Assembly (NCBI GenBank): GCA_037903355.1
Contig: JBAJFE010000006.1
Coordinates: 335,452-399,451 of the forward strand
Direction of reading: 5' to 3'
Origin: Trichuris trichiura
Taxonomy: Eukaryota; Nematoda; Enoplea; Trichinellida; Trichuridae
Length of the DNA stretch: 64,000 nucleotides
Part shown: positions 22,001-32,807 of the stretch, in pieces
Layout of the letters: each line of letters begins with the position of its first letter
How positions within the stretch are numbered: position 1 is the stretch's first letter
Position numbers and translations under genes: made by a program
Notes under the pieces: generated by a model
Seen by the model: only the letters and a program-made list of their open reading frames with translations
Told to the model about the DNA's origin: nothing
Database searches by the model: none

Positions 22001-24343
22001 ACGGCTGTACGACTTTTAAATTACAGAAGAGTTTCTCAGAAATGCTATACTGTTATATACAGAGTGAGTTGCAGTATAGGTGGATGTCTCAGAATATTGA
22101 AGCCAAATGCATAATAAAGTGATGGAACGTAACGTTCTGAGCAGTTGTACATTACCTGGACTGGTGGTGCAGGTTGAGCGGGTTTTACTGGTTTAGAACA
22201 TGGTGGAAGTGCAGGACTGCCAGGCTTTTGTGGTTTGCCGCTCTGCAACATAGAAAAACCGTAGATCGTCCGCTCCTGTCCACAACTTCCCATAAAGCGT
22301 GATATTTCAGCAGTTTCGTTAAGGTAACTGTATAGTGGCAATACGAGTATGAAAACGCTGTTGATAATGGCATAAAGAAGGTACAACTTCTCAACATTAC
22401 AAAGTGAAACGCATAAAATGTGAACCTGTGAATGCTGTTTGATTGATTGCGCTGTGGGCATGCTAAAATCAAATAGAACACTTTATAATGATGTCTGCTG
22501 AGGACAGCAGTTGTAGCCCCTATACTTCTTATAATGAGCAATTTTAAAACGTACTAAAAAATTACACTGCACTTTCTTTAAAGATTGGTTTGTTCATTAA
22601 ATCGTGAGATACGTTTTTCGTCTCATAATTGACAGCCCAGAAAACAGGAAAAATGTCTAAAATAAAAAAGAGCGAGTAAAAACCCACCCAAATAAGTGAA
22701 CATATTCAGTGTTCAGTAACAATTGTAGTTGAATTTCCGCGGTTTCTAATGTTGCCTCCACACGTGAAAATGTAGGTTTCGCTTTTGAAAGGTAATCTTG
22801 TTCACTTCATCCTGCTACCATATTCAAGCAAAGCTATTTCTTAGTCCATGTCGGTTTGTTATTGATTGCCCCACGAACTGCTGTTTGTTGGAATTGTGCG
22901 GTTTAGGAATGCACCTCTCCTGACGACGGCATCGTAAATTATTTTTCCACAAATAGTACTTGCCACAATCAGAGAGGGAATGTATCAGATACAATTATTA
23001 TCTGATATTTTGTCTACGTGGGGAGACGGTTTAGTAGTACTTCCCATTACCGTTTTGCCGACAATGTTTCTTTTTTACGAAAATTTTCTGTTCACCCAAC
23101 AAGGTTGGGACCTTTCATTTTTGTAAATGTTCCTCGTCCAACAAGAGTAAGTAATATTAAATTTTCGAAGCGGAAAATAAGTAAAGCTCCTTTTCTCACT
23201 GACTGATAATTTGCAGCTACGGAATAATGTTGTTCACTTACTGGTGGTGGGTGCTTGCAACCTTGCTGTGGTTTTTCCTCAGAGCTACTTGATGATTTCT
23301 TTGAAGACGATGGTTTCTGGCTCAAACCGAGCTCAATGAATCTGAACACATTTGCTGGGCTTGTGTCCAGTACCGTTGCGACATGTCCGTAGAAATGGAG
23401 AGACTGCTTTTGGAATGAGAACGCCTCTTTGGTGATCAGTTCAGACAGATATACACCATATTGATATGCTCTTCCATCGACCAGACAAACCAATGGTCCT
23501 CCAAGTGACTTAAAATAGGAAACGTTGTAAAAAGTAGTATAATTAAACTGCGTACTTTTTCTGTTTCAGATCTGTCGTGAGTACTGCATAGTCCTTTTGT
23601 TTTAGCCAATTCCGGGAAATGGCCAAATTTGCATACAGAACCAGGTACCATTCTTACAATATCTTCATCCAAGCGTTTTTTATGATAGGTCGAAACAAAG
23701 CACTTGGACTTGTCTGACGGAATAATGTATGCACTTTTCACGCATACTGGAGAAACCTCCTTATTGAAGACGAACGCTTTCTTCAAAGTGACCAGAGCAA
23801 TACCATTCCAAATGTTTTCATTTACTGTATTGTATGGCATGATTCGGATGCCTTTCGGTTCTGCACTTTGGCCGCGGTTTAAAAATAGGCGAAGTCGATC
23901 TAAACCGGCGAACACTTTGTAACTGCTCGGTGTTCCCCATCGTTTTTTTAGTACACTACAAATGGACAAAGTAAGATAAATCACTGAAAGTGCTATAGTG
24001 TTACTGGCGGAAGCAACTTCCTGCTGTCAGTATCAATCTTGAAGAATTTTTATGTTTTCCATTGAAACCGTTTTCAGGTATGATGCTTCCCAGGCATTTG
24101 AAACTTCCAAATTTGCCTCTTATAGCCACTGTCCATGGGAGAACATCTGATTTGTCGTCCAGGTAAGCTTGTATTGATTGTCCACCGTACTTGGCCGGAT
24201 CACCACATTGGCTTGTGACTTCCTGTGGCAAAAGAATGATTCGCTATTTCCCACCTCTGAAGAAAACGACTTAATCTTACTTGTTGGACCAGATAAAGGC
24301 ATAATAGCCAAAGCCATACTGCCCAATGATGAAGTATAGACAT
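19012..24343 (-). CDS. secreted triple trypsin-fold pseudoprotease, left copy (11 exons)
   Basis: Mirror copy of the right-arm gene at 25056-30387. Exons in transcription order are 24281-24343, 24005-24222, 23556-23955, 23242-23508, 22156-22242, 21510-21727, 21057-21453, 20164-21000, 19728-20107, 19277-19670 and 19012-19221. All phases match and no stop interrupts the model, so 1156 residues are predicted. The encoded protein appears identical to that of the right copy in every exon I compared. Only an intron base (23998) and sites outside the gene were seen to differ. It has an N-terminal signal peptide, then three chymotrypsin-fold domains lacking all catalytic residues, with Ser-rich and Pro-rich linkers. 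A TATA box lies at 24379-24387 and a poly(A) signal (minus strand) at 18964-18969. It is transcribed away from the palindrome apex. Confidence 0.85.
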
Positions 24344-24378
24344 TCTGAGCGTTCAGTGCTTCTGGAAATCTGTTCACC

Positions 24379-24387
24379 CTTTTTATA
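24379..24387 (-). promoter_or_regulatory. TATA box of left pseudoprotease gene
   Basis: Mirror of 25012-25019. The two TATA boxes face away from each other across the apex, about 625 bp apart, so both genes share one palindromic divergent promoter region. Confidence 0.6.
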
Positions 24388-24639
24388 GGAATAGAATTGC
24401 GTGGTTTTTTGTTTGCACGCGCCATATTTTTTATTCTAGCTTCATTTTCCATGTTAGAAGTTTACAAATACTTGCGTTTAAGTCCGTTTAACAAAGTAGC
24501 GTTGTTGAACTAACGTGGTAAATTCGGTAGTTTTACGCTGCTCTTTTGGGAATGTAATGCCATTGTATAATTAATCTTTCTGAATGTTTTCATCGTTTCA
24601 TGCGGCTTCTTGCTGCTGTTTAAACGCAACATAAGCAAA

Positions 24640-24757
24640 TTGTCAGTAGAGGAGGTCCTCCACGTTGAGCTATCTATCGTTGGTCTACAAAAAACCGCCA
24701 GCCTTCATTGCAGACAACAGAAATACACCGCAGAGACAGCGAGATCGACGAATTTCG
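24640..24757. other. unique 118-bp spacer at the palindrome apex
   Basis: Between GCAAA (ending at 24639) and its partner TTTGC (starting at 24758) lie 118 bp that do not pair with each other. A real spacer and arm differences beside it argue against a simple read-adapter palindrome. No gene is seen in it. The two pseudoprotease promoters flank it on either side. Confidence 0.8.
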
Positions 24758-25011
24758 TTTGCTTATGTTGCGTTTAAACAGCAGCAAGAAGCCGCATGAA
24801 ACGATGAAAACATATTCAGAAAGATTAATTATACAATGGCATTACATTTCTAAAAGAGCAGCGTAAAACTACCGAATTTACCACGTTAGTTCAACAACGC
24901 TACTTTGTTAAACGGACTTAAACGCAAGTATTTGTAAACTTCTAACATGGAAAATGAAGCTAGAATAAAAAATATGGCGCGTGCAAACAAAAAACCACGC
25001 AATTCTATTCC

Positions 25012-25019
25012 TATAAAAA
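25012..25019 (+). promoter_or_regulatory. TATA box of right pseudoprotease gene
   Basis: CTATAAAAAGG lies 44 nt before the start codon. This predicts a transcription start near 25042 and a very short 5' UTR, typical of highly expressed tissue-specific nematode genes. Confidence 0.6.
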
Positions 25020-25055
25020 GGGTGAACAGATTTCCAGAAGCACTGAACGCTCAGA

Positions 25056-28000
25056 ATGTCTATACTTCATCATTGGGCAGTATGGCTTTGGCTATTATGC
25101 CTTTATCTGGTCCAACAAGTAAGATTAAGTCGTTTTCTTCAGAGGTGGGAAATAGCGAATCATTCTTTTGCCACAGGAAGTCACAAGCCAATGTGGTGAT
25201 CCGGCCAAGTACGGTGGACAATCAATACAAGCTTACCTGGACGACAAATCAGATGTTCTCCCATGGACAGTGGCTATAAGAGGCAAATTTGGAAGTTTCA
25301 AATGCCTGGGAAGCATCATACCTGAAAACGGTTTCAATGGAAAACATAAAAATTCTTCAAGATTGATACTGACAGCAGGAAGTTGCTTCCGCCAGTAACA
25401 TTATAGCACTTTCAGTGATTTATCTTACTTTGTCCATTTGTAGTGTACTAAAAAAACGATGGGGAACACCGAGCAGTTACAAAGTGTTCGCCGGTTTAGA
25501 TCGACTTCGCCTATTTTTAAACCGCGGCCAAAGTGCAGAACCGAAAGGCATCCGAATCATGCCATACAATACAGTAAATGAAAACATTTGGAATGGTATT
25601 GCTCTGGTCACTTTGAAGAAAGCGTTCGTCTTCAATAAGGAGGTTTCTCCAGTATGCGTGAAAAGTGCATACATTATTCCGTCAGACAAGTCCAAGTGCT
25701 TTGTTTCGACCTATCATAAAAAACGCTTGGATGAAGATATTGTAAGAATGGTACCTGGTTCTGTATGCAAATTTGGCCATTTCCCGGAATTGGCTAAAAC
25801 AAAAGGACTATGCAGTACTCACGACAGATCTGAAACAGAAAAAGTACGCAGTTTAATTATACTACTTTTTACAACGTTTCCTATTTTAAGTCACTTGGAG
25901 GACCATTGGTTTGTCTGGTCGATGGAAGAGCATATCAATATGGTGTATATCTGTCTGAACTGATCACCAAAGAGGCGTTCTCATTCCAAAAGCAGTCTCT
26001 CCATTTCTACGGACATGTCGCAACGGTACTGGACACAAGCCCAGCAAATGTGTTCAGATTCATTGAGCTCGGTTTGAGCCAGAAACCATCGTCTTCAAAG
26101 AAATCATCAAGTAGCTCTGAGGAAAAACCACAGCAAGGTTGCAAGCACCCACCACCAGTAAGTGAACAACATTATTCCGTAGCTGCAAATTATCAGTCAG
26201 TGAGAAAAGGAGCTTTACTTATTTTCCGCTTCGAAAATTTAATATTACTTACTCTTGTTGGACGAGGAACATTTACAAAAATGAAAGGTCCCAACCTTGT
26301 TGGGTGAACAGAAAATTTTCGTAAAAAAGAAACATTGTCGGCAAAACGGTAATGGGAAGTACTACTAAACCGTCTCCCCACGTAGACAAAATATCAGATA
26401 ATAATTGTATCTGATACATTCCCTCTCTGATTGTGGCAAGTACTATTTGTGGAAAAATAATTTACGATGCCGTCGTCAGGAGAGGTGCATTCCTAAACCG
26501 CACAATTCCAACAAACAGCAGTTCGTGGGGCAATCAATAACAAACCGACATGGACTAAGAAATAGCTTTGCTTGAATATGGTAGCAGGATGAAGTGAACA
26601 AGATTACCTTTCAAAAGCGAAACCTACATTTTCACGTGTGGAGGCAACATTAGAAACCGCGGAAATTCAACTACAATTGTTACTGAACACTGAATATGTT
26701 CACTTATTTGGGTGGGTTTTTACTCGCTCTTTTTTATTTTAGACATTTTTCCTGTTTTCTGGGCTGTCAATTATGAGACGAAAAACGTATCTCACGATTT
26801 AATGAACAAACCAATCTTTAAAGAAAGTGCAGTGTAATTTTTTAGTACGTTTTAAAATTGCTCATTATAAGAAGTATAGGGGCTACAACTGCTGTCCTCA
26901 GCAGACATCATTATAAAGTGTTCTATTTGATTTTAGCATGCCCACAGCGCAATCAATCAAACAGCATTCACAGGTTCACATTTTATGCGTTTCACTTTGT
27001 AATGTTGAGAAGTTGTACCTTCTTTATGCCATTATCAACAGCGTTTTCATACTCGTATTGCCACTATACAGTTACCTTAACGAAACTGCTGAAATATCAC
27101 GCTTTATGGGAAGTTGTGGACAGGAGCGGACGATCTACGGTTTTTCTATGTTGCAGAGCGGCAAACCACAAAAGCCTGGCAGTCCTGCACTTCCACCATG
27201 TTCTAAACCAGTAAAACCCGCTCAACCTGCACCACCAGTCCAGGTAATGTACAACTGCTCAGAACGTTACGTTCCATCACTTTATTATGCATTTGGCTTC
27301 AATATTCTGAGACATCCACCTATACTGCAACTCACTCTGTATATAACAGTATAGCATTTCTGAGAAACTCTTCTGTAATTTAAAAGTCGTACAGCCGTAC
27401 AAGCAAGTGCCCTAGCTTATTATGGCAACTCTGAGCGCAAGCGTTTCTGTAACATAATCCTATCAACGTAAACAGAAAGGAAAAAGTAAACAATAGAAGA
27501 GCAATAAAAGTAATGGAAGTGTGTACAGAAAGGATACCCAGTCAGTCCTTGTTCACTTTTAGTACTTAAAATCTGTCTCTTAAACAATAATTTATTTCAT
27601 ATTCCTTGCATTGAAATGCTTTCAAGTAAAGCAGTGCTTTTAACATTGGATCAAAGACTTTCTTTCCGCAGAAACCAGTGTACTGTGGTAATACAGACAG
27701 CTTTGGAAGAACTGTTGAAAGTTACGTCACTGGAAACAATGCTCAGGATATGTTCCCTTGGAACGTGATCATCACTTCAAAAATAATGGGATCAACAAAA
27801 TGTATTGGAAGCTTGGTACATAGGGGCGGATATCAGCAGATTGCCAATACTTCTGACCTTATCATAACTGCAGCAGACTGCTTTGTCAAGTATGTTGGAC
27901 ACCTATACAATTTTCAGTCTTAAACATTGGAGGTATTCTGCTAAGGTACACACCAGCATCAGCCAAGTCGGAACTACTTGTATTTGCCAACTCTCCACGA

Positions 28001-30387
28001 TTTTCACGCTTGAAGAGACGTGGAATAAAAGCTGAAATAGTTGACGTTAACCTGTACGGTTTGGCATGGGGAAACAGCGAAACACGTAGAGGCATTGCTA
28101 TCCTGAAACTTGAAAGGCCTTTATCGAGGAAAGATAACGTCGTACCTGTTTGCTTGGCAGAAAGAGACTCAGTGCCTCCGCCTTCTGCTTCATGCTATGT
28201 AACTTATTATGATAAACGAGATCACCGTATGGATGAAGAAATTGTAATGATAACTAGAAAGCCTCGTTGCTTGGCGGCAAGCTCAAAAGTGCCTCAGTAC
28301 CGCGGTGTTTGCACTATGGAAGAAAAGAAAAAGGAATACATTGTAAGTTGGCAAATTTTCAATTAACAGTAACTTAGTTCTAGATAACACAATTTTAGCA
28401 ACTCGGCTCTCCGATGGTTTGTCTCGTAAATGGTCGAGCTTACCAGTACGGCGTCTACTTGAATCAGTTGTCGCTGAAGATAAACGATAAAGTGAAGCAG
28501 AACTTGGGATTCTATAGCGAAATTAACGTAGCACACGACGTGTTTTCCGGCAAAAAAGTTCAAACTCTTTCCGCAGATCTTCATCGCCAACTAGGACTGA
28601 AATCATATAAACCAATTCAGGCATCATCTTCATCGTCTTCATCTGCTTCACGGGAAACTCATAGACGGCGAACCTTAGTAATTCCCGATGTATTCATTCC
28701 CATTCCTACGAAACTGCCGACAATTAGTAAACCTGAACAGAAAAGAAGCAAGTCTTCGTCGTCGTCATCGTCATCGTCATCAGATTCGTCTTCTAAACAC
28801 AGACATATCTCTCGTGAAATCAAGGATAGTTCAAAATCAGCTGAAGAAGCAGACGATTCGACTCGAGTAATTAGACTGAACGTTAAAGTTGTAAAGACTC
28901 GTTTGGCTGCTTTGTTACGCTTCAACAAGACAAAACGGCCACACCATCCAGGAAGTTCAAGTTCAAGCCTTGGCGAAGAAATAAAACCGTATCCACTACC
29001 TGATAGGCCTAAAGGACCTGTCATCTGTCCAGGACCCGGACAAAGACCCGTTAAACCTATTCCGGATTCATCGAGTGGAGTTTTAGTCTGCCCTACGCCT
29101 AATAACGCTGTAGAAATTGTTCCTCTGCCAACTCCCCTGCCGACAGCGGAATATCCAAGTTCTTCCCTTGAAGCTGTTAACATGGTAATTTTACCATCGC
29201 TGCCAAAGTATGACATGTCCGACCAGACAATCGCGGTAAATGTTTACATCTTGATTCCAAATACAGTTTACTACTTGTTGGATAAATTTAGGATCACGAA
29301 CATATATTAGTGCGAGACAACATCGTTGGTGAAAGCGCGATTGCACACGGCCGTACTGCGAGCTGTGACATCATTGGTACCGGTGATAGCATGCACAGCC
29401 TCCTTCCAGGAAAATCAAGTGGAGAAATAACCGGTAATGAAATTGACAGTAGATATCCTGATGTAACTGAAGCACTGGAAACTGTACCATGCACGAGAGG
29501 AGATTCAACTGGACATCATCAATATGACCATTTGCCTGGTGCATCTGGTGTACATATCTTTATGATAACTGGATCATCCATTGAACCGCTTTGTACTGGA
29601 ACACTGTACGCAAGACGTGGACAAGAGTATTCAGATGAAGTAGTGACAGCTTCTAGATGTATTCCACCCAAGTAAGTGAACGCTTCTTCAGGCAGACGTC
29701 CGTCAGAAATACGAAATTATAATTTTAGGGGTAATATTAATTATAAAGTATATATTGGATCGTTGTTGCCACGAAAAATGGCAGTTGATCAACTGAATAG
29801 GACACTAATAGATGTAGGAAGCATTCACGAAAGTCCTTTCTATGAAGGATATGATGAATTGAAAGAAATTGGATTGACTATGCTCAAATTGAAACACAGA
29901 GTGAAAGTTATAAATGGTGTTCAATCATTCCCATTACCATACTCAGGTACAGGTGCTTCTTCGAGAATGCAATGCTATGTTTCTGGCGTTTGTCAACATG
30001 GTATGCCAGTGAGAATTCAATATCAGCTGCTCACGCCAACGGAATGCAAGCAACATCTTGGTAACAAATTTTTGCCAAGCGTCATGTACTGCGGAGTTGG
30101 TCAGAAGAACATCTTGAAATACGTGAGTTTATTATTAATAATCTTTTCATTGACAATTATTGACGTACACTTTTTAGCCTATCGGTTCACCTTTGCTTTG
30201 TCAGTCTTCCGGAAATTGGGTACAATTTGGTATTTATGATCACTCATTCCCTACAAGTCGTTCTTATGCCGCTGTTCAAAGCGAAAACGAAATAGTACCG
30301 GACGATGTAGCACTTTTCGTTAAATTGGAAGGCGACAATGTCGGTCGAGTGCAGAACGAGGACTCTTTAAGTAACAATATCGTTTAA
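25056..30387 (+). CDS. secreted triple trypsin-fold pseudoprotease, right copy (11 exons)
   Basis: Exons are 25056-25118, 25177-25394, 25444-25843, 25891-26157, 27157-27243, 27672-27889, 27946-28342, 28399-29235, 29292-29671, 29729-30122 and 30178-30387, with all phases consistent (1156 residues). The start ATG 25056 gives the signal peptide MSILHHWAVWLWLLCLYLVQ and lies 44 nt after a TATA box. Domain 1 (about 22-260) has WTVAIRG, LTAGSC, NGIALVTL and SLGGPLVC. Domain 2 (346-600) has WNVIITS, ITAADC, RGIAILKL and QLGSPMVC. Domain 3 (830-1120) has VTASRC, IGLTMLKL and PIGSPLLC. The catalytic His/Asp/Ser positions are thus Ser90/Gly145/Leu229, Asp414/Gly467/Leu552 and Arg951/Gly1004/Ile1089, so no domain can be a serine protease. 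Linkers are Ser-rich with Lys (near 290-316 and 615-680) and Pro-rich (317-345 and 720-800). The likely role is extracellular binding or decoy, which is inference. Confidence 0.87.
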
Positions 30388-30429
30388 GTAACTTTGTTGT
30401 TCGTATCTTATACTTGCAAGTTTTGGTCG

Positions 30430-30435
30430 AATAAA
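30430..30435 (+). terminator. poly(A) signal of right pseudoprotease gene
   Basis: AATAAA 42 nt past the stop codon at 30387. The mirror copy at 18964-18969 serves the left gene. Confidence 0.6.
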
Positions 30436-30870
30436 TCCATTTATGAAATGCGCGTGTAGTTTCGTCGTGAACTCTTGCATTCGCCTTTGCCTCACAGCAG
30501 TTTAAACGTGAATGGTCATGAGCTTTTGACAACTCCCTTTCGGTAGAAATGGTTTTGCAATGAGTGTTGAGTGCTGGTTAATGGATTTGAGTTTTGCAGT
30601 TTTTTAATGGGGTCCATTTGCGGTCTTGTAAAAGGTTGGATTCTTGCCTGAAAAGAATTACTAGGGCAATGCTTCAGCGCATTAAGACCATTATTGATTA
30701 AATGTCGTTTCAGGTGGCGGTTCATGAACTTCTGAGGTTTTTATAAACAATTATTTTGCTCGTCATCGGTAGCAGCTATATTTCAGCATTTCTTACGCGC
30801 GGTAACTGATAAAGCTTTGTGTGACAGCTTTTCTCATTTCGTAGTCTGTAAGTCGTCTTATTAGTTTTAA

Positions 30871-31274
30871 CACCGGCACTTTCCTTGTCTGAAACGAAAG
30901 CTTAAAAAATTTGAGTTCGTATCTAACCAATGTTTGTGGTTAGGAGCAGTATTGCTTGAAGTTGAGGGTCGCAACTTCGACGTTAAAGATCGGAAGCAAG
31001 GAGACGACGAAGGAGGCAATAGAGTTGCCGGAGTGTTATTGAGAAAGGGTAAGAACTTAATTGAAAAATGATTTCAGGGGAACAACTGAAAACGTATCAT
31101 TTGCGACTTCAGGGTTGCAGAATTGTGTCCGTCGGATGGAATAATCCAACAACTGGGAATCATAGACGAACAAGTCGACTCAGTAAAAGATTCCTATTCT
31201 CTGTCTACCAAACGTCTGTCAAGAAGAATAAAAACCTTGCTCTGGACAACTTGAGGAGGAATAATTGCGAGTGA
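30871..31274 (+). CDS. possible two-exon ORF of unknown function, right arm
   Basis: An exon open from about 30871 to 31048 is followed by a short intron (31049-31077) and an exon at 31078-31274 ending at TGA. The join gives the continuous frame VLLRKGEQLKTYHL. A 29-nt intron is very short even here, so the gap may be read through or the model may be wrong. Compared with the left arm the block from about 30873 to 31280 looks identical, whereas DNA just upstream differs (CGTCTTATTAGTTTTAACAC against CCGGGTTATTAGCGTAACAT). Confidence 0.25.
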
Positions 31275-31821
31275 CGTCTGCCACTGAAGTTTGTTGTCAC
31301 ACTGAGCACACTGTGTCGCTTATAATTATTTTATGAATGCATATGAGAAGAGTTGTCGTACCATCGTAGTAGATATAGTATAGTATGAACAGTTCTTGTT
31401 ATTCAGCTTTTTTGCGCGTGAAAAGATGAATGGGTACGTCGCCTGGGTTTGAATATAAAAATTCTACTTCTTCTCTATCGGATGCCTATGTAGAAATAGT
31501 TGGGACGTTCTAAGCTTTGTAAAAGCTGGAACTTGTCAATTCCATGTTGTATTATACGAAAGGGCTGCCAGCAAGTGCGCCGTTTTGTGCGACGTTAAAA
31601 GCAGCCAAGTAAGAAGGAAATAAAAAGCTAATGGGCACAACACGTGAAAGTGCAAAATGGGGTGCATATCAAGATCATATTCTTGCAAGTCATGGAAGAC
31701 CTGAAACTATGAAATTCTGGAGCATATATTTCCGAAAACATCGTCTAATGAAAGTTGCTTAGAATTAACCTAAGGGGTCTTTTCTATTAAGTCGTCCGCA
31801 AGGGGTTGCGATGTCGCCGAC

Positions 31822-32154
31822 ATGCGGAAACCGCCCCCTTTGGAGAGTTGCAGGACAGATAGCACTACCGTCGTTCAGAGTGCATTTCAGCGCACTCCAA
31901 ATAAGCGTGAGTGTAAGACAGAAAACCTTACAAACAGATTGTTTGGATTAAGTAACACGTCAGAGAAAGCATTGTCTAACGGATTAGCGTCGCATTTGCA
32001 AAACCGCGTTCGTCCAAGATTAGATAATGCCTGCGATAGGGTGATGTTTCCCTCGTTCTGTGAGGGCGCCTGTGACCTATTTCGTCTCTTCTCTCCACAA
32101 ATGTCGGCTCTCAAAGCAAAGCAATGTTTTCTGTTTCCTCCCCACGAATTCTGA
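31822..32154 (+). CDS. unrecognised conserved ORF, right arm
   Basis: Partner of the left-arm ORF at 17255-17578, 110 residues. It differs at a few positions (ERC to ESC near the start, RIPP to RVRP in the middle) and has a different C-terminus (PPHEF). Most of the differences I can see do not break the frame, which is weak support for a real protein. Confidence 0.25.
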   Translation: MRKPPPLESCRTDSTTVVQSAFQRTPNKRECKTENLTNRLFGLSNTSEKALSNGLASHLQNRVRPRLDNACDRVMFPSFCEGACDLFRLFSPQMSALKAKQCFLFPPHEF

Positions 32155-32422
32155 CTTCCCATGAAACTGCTTCAACGTTACTCTGAAGGAGCACAGTCTG
32201 ACAGAAGGGGAGCTCGTAGCAACAGACTAGCGACGACACTGAAATGCACCAGCAGAGTAGCAAAGCAGCAGCGACATTACCGTCTCCGTACGAGGCGACA
32301 ATAAGAAAAACCTCACCTAGGATACAAGAAGCAGCTTTAGCCATTCCTACTCTAAAGAAATAGACTGTTGTAGATTGAGTCATTGTGGCGTCTATGACAA
32401 GTGCAGATAGTATAGTTCACAG

Positions 32423-32630
32423 CAGTGTTTCTCACGGTGGGGGACTTGCCCCACCGGGGGCCCATTTGAGCTGTGTGGGGCATATACCCCACGTGGGCCA
32501 TCGTGTTCAGGTGCATCGGAAGGTGAGGTTCGAGGGTCAGGTGTCGTGCGCACTGGTTAAGATGATGTTGCGTGCTATGCGCGATGCCGGCTACCCCCAC
32601 TCCACCACATAAACCAATCACCGCGCGTGA
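32423..32630 (+). mobile_element. hAT-type MITE end, right arm
   Basis: Mirror partner of 16770-16977, starting CAGTGTTTCTCACGGTGGGG at 32423. The inner limit is approximate. Confidence 0.4.
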
Positions 32631-32807
32631 AAATGACCATTCAGAACACATGGCAGAAGGGATCGCAAGTTTGACACCCTGACTTTCCCGGCCGTAGGGT
32701 TAAGTAAGAAAAGCTTTCTGCTGAGAAGCAATGAACGCAGAGCACATGATTTACATCAGGGAATAGCTGCCCGCGTTATCAGAATGCGCATTAGTTTTTG
32801 TGATATA

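Larger units (their letters stand above)
14240..24639 (+). repeat. left arm of a 20.9-kb inverted repeat (palindrome)
   Basis: Sequence from about 14240 to 24639 reappears as reverse complement at 24758-35152. Over most of the inner arm, left position x pairs with 49399-x and no indel. The offset becomes 49400 by about 18100 and drifts further in the outermost few kb. Next to the spacer it is 49397, because the right arm has two extra bases there. The stretch from about 18890 to 24540 is almost identical, introns included. Substitutions rise to roughly 4-8 percent in the outer arm by my eye estimate. The outer edge lies within a Tigger-like terminal fragment. Confidence 0.95.

Noticed and set aside
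24947..25279. Longer open frame starting MENEARIKN as first exon of the pseudoprotease (and its mirror at 24120-24452)
   Set aside because: It spans the TATA box at 25012, and its splice to the next exon needs a poorer acceptor. The frame starting at 25056 gives a classic signal peptide and an exact phase-0 join.
31078..31274. SNARE-like helix (IIDEQVDSVKDS) in an alternative frame
   Set aside because: The heptad pattern and zero-layer residue do not fit, and the other frame has better exon continuity.
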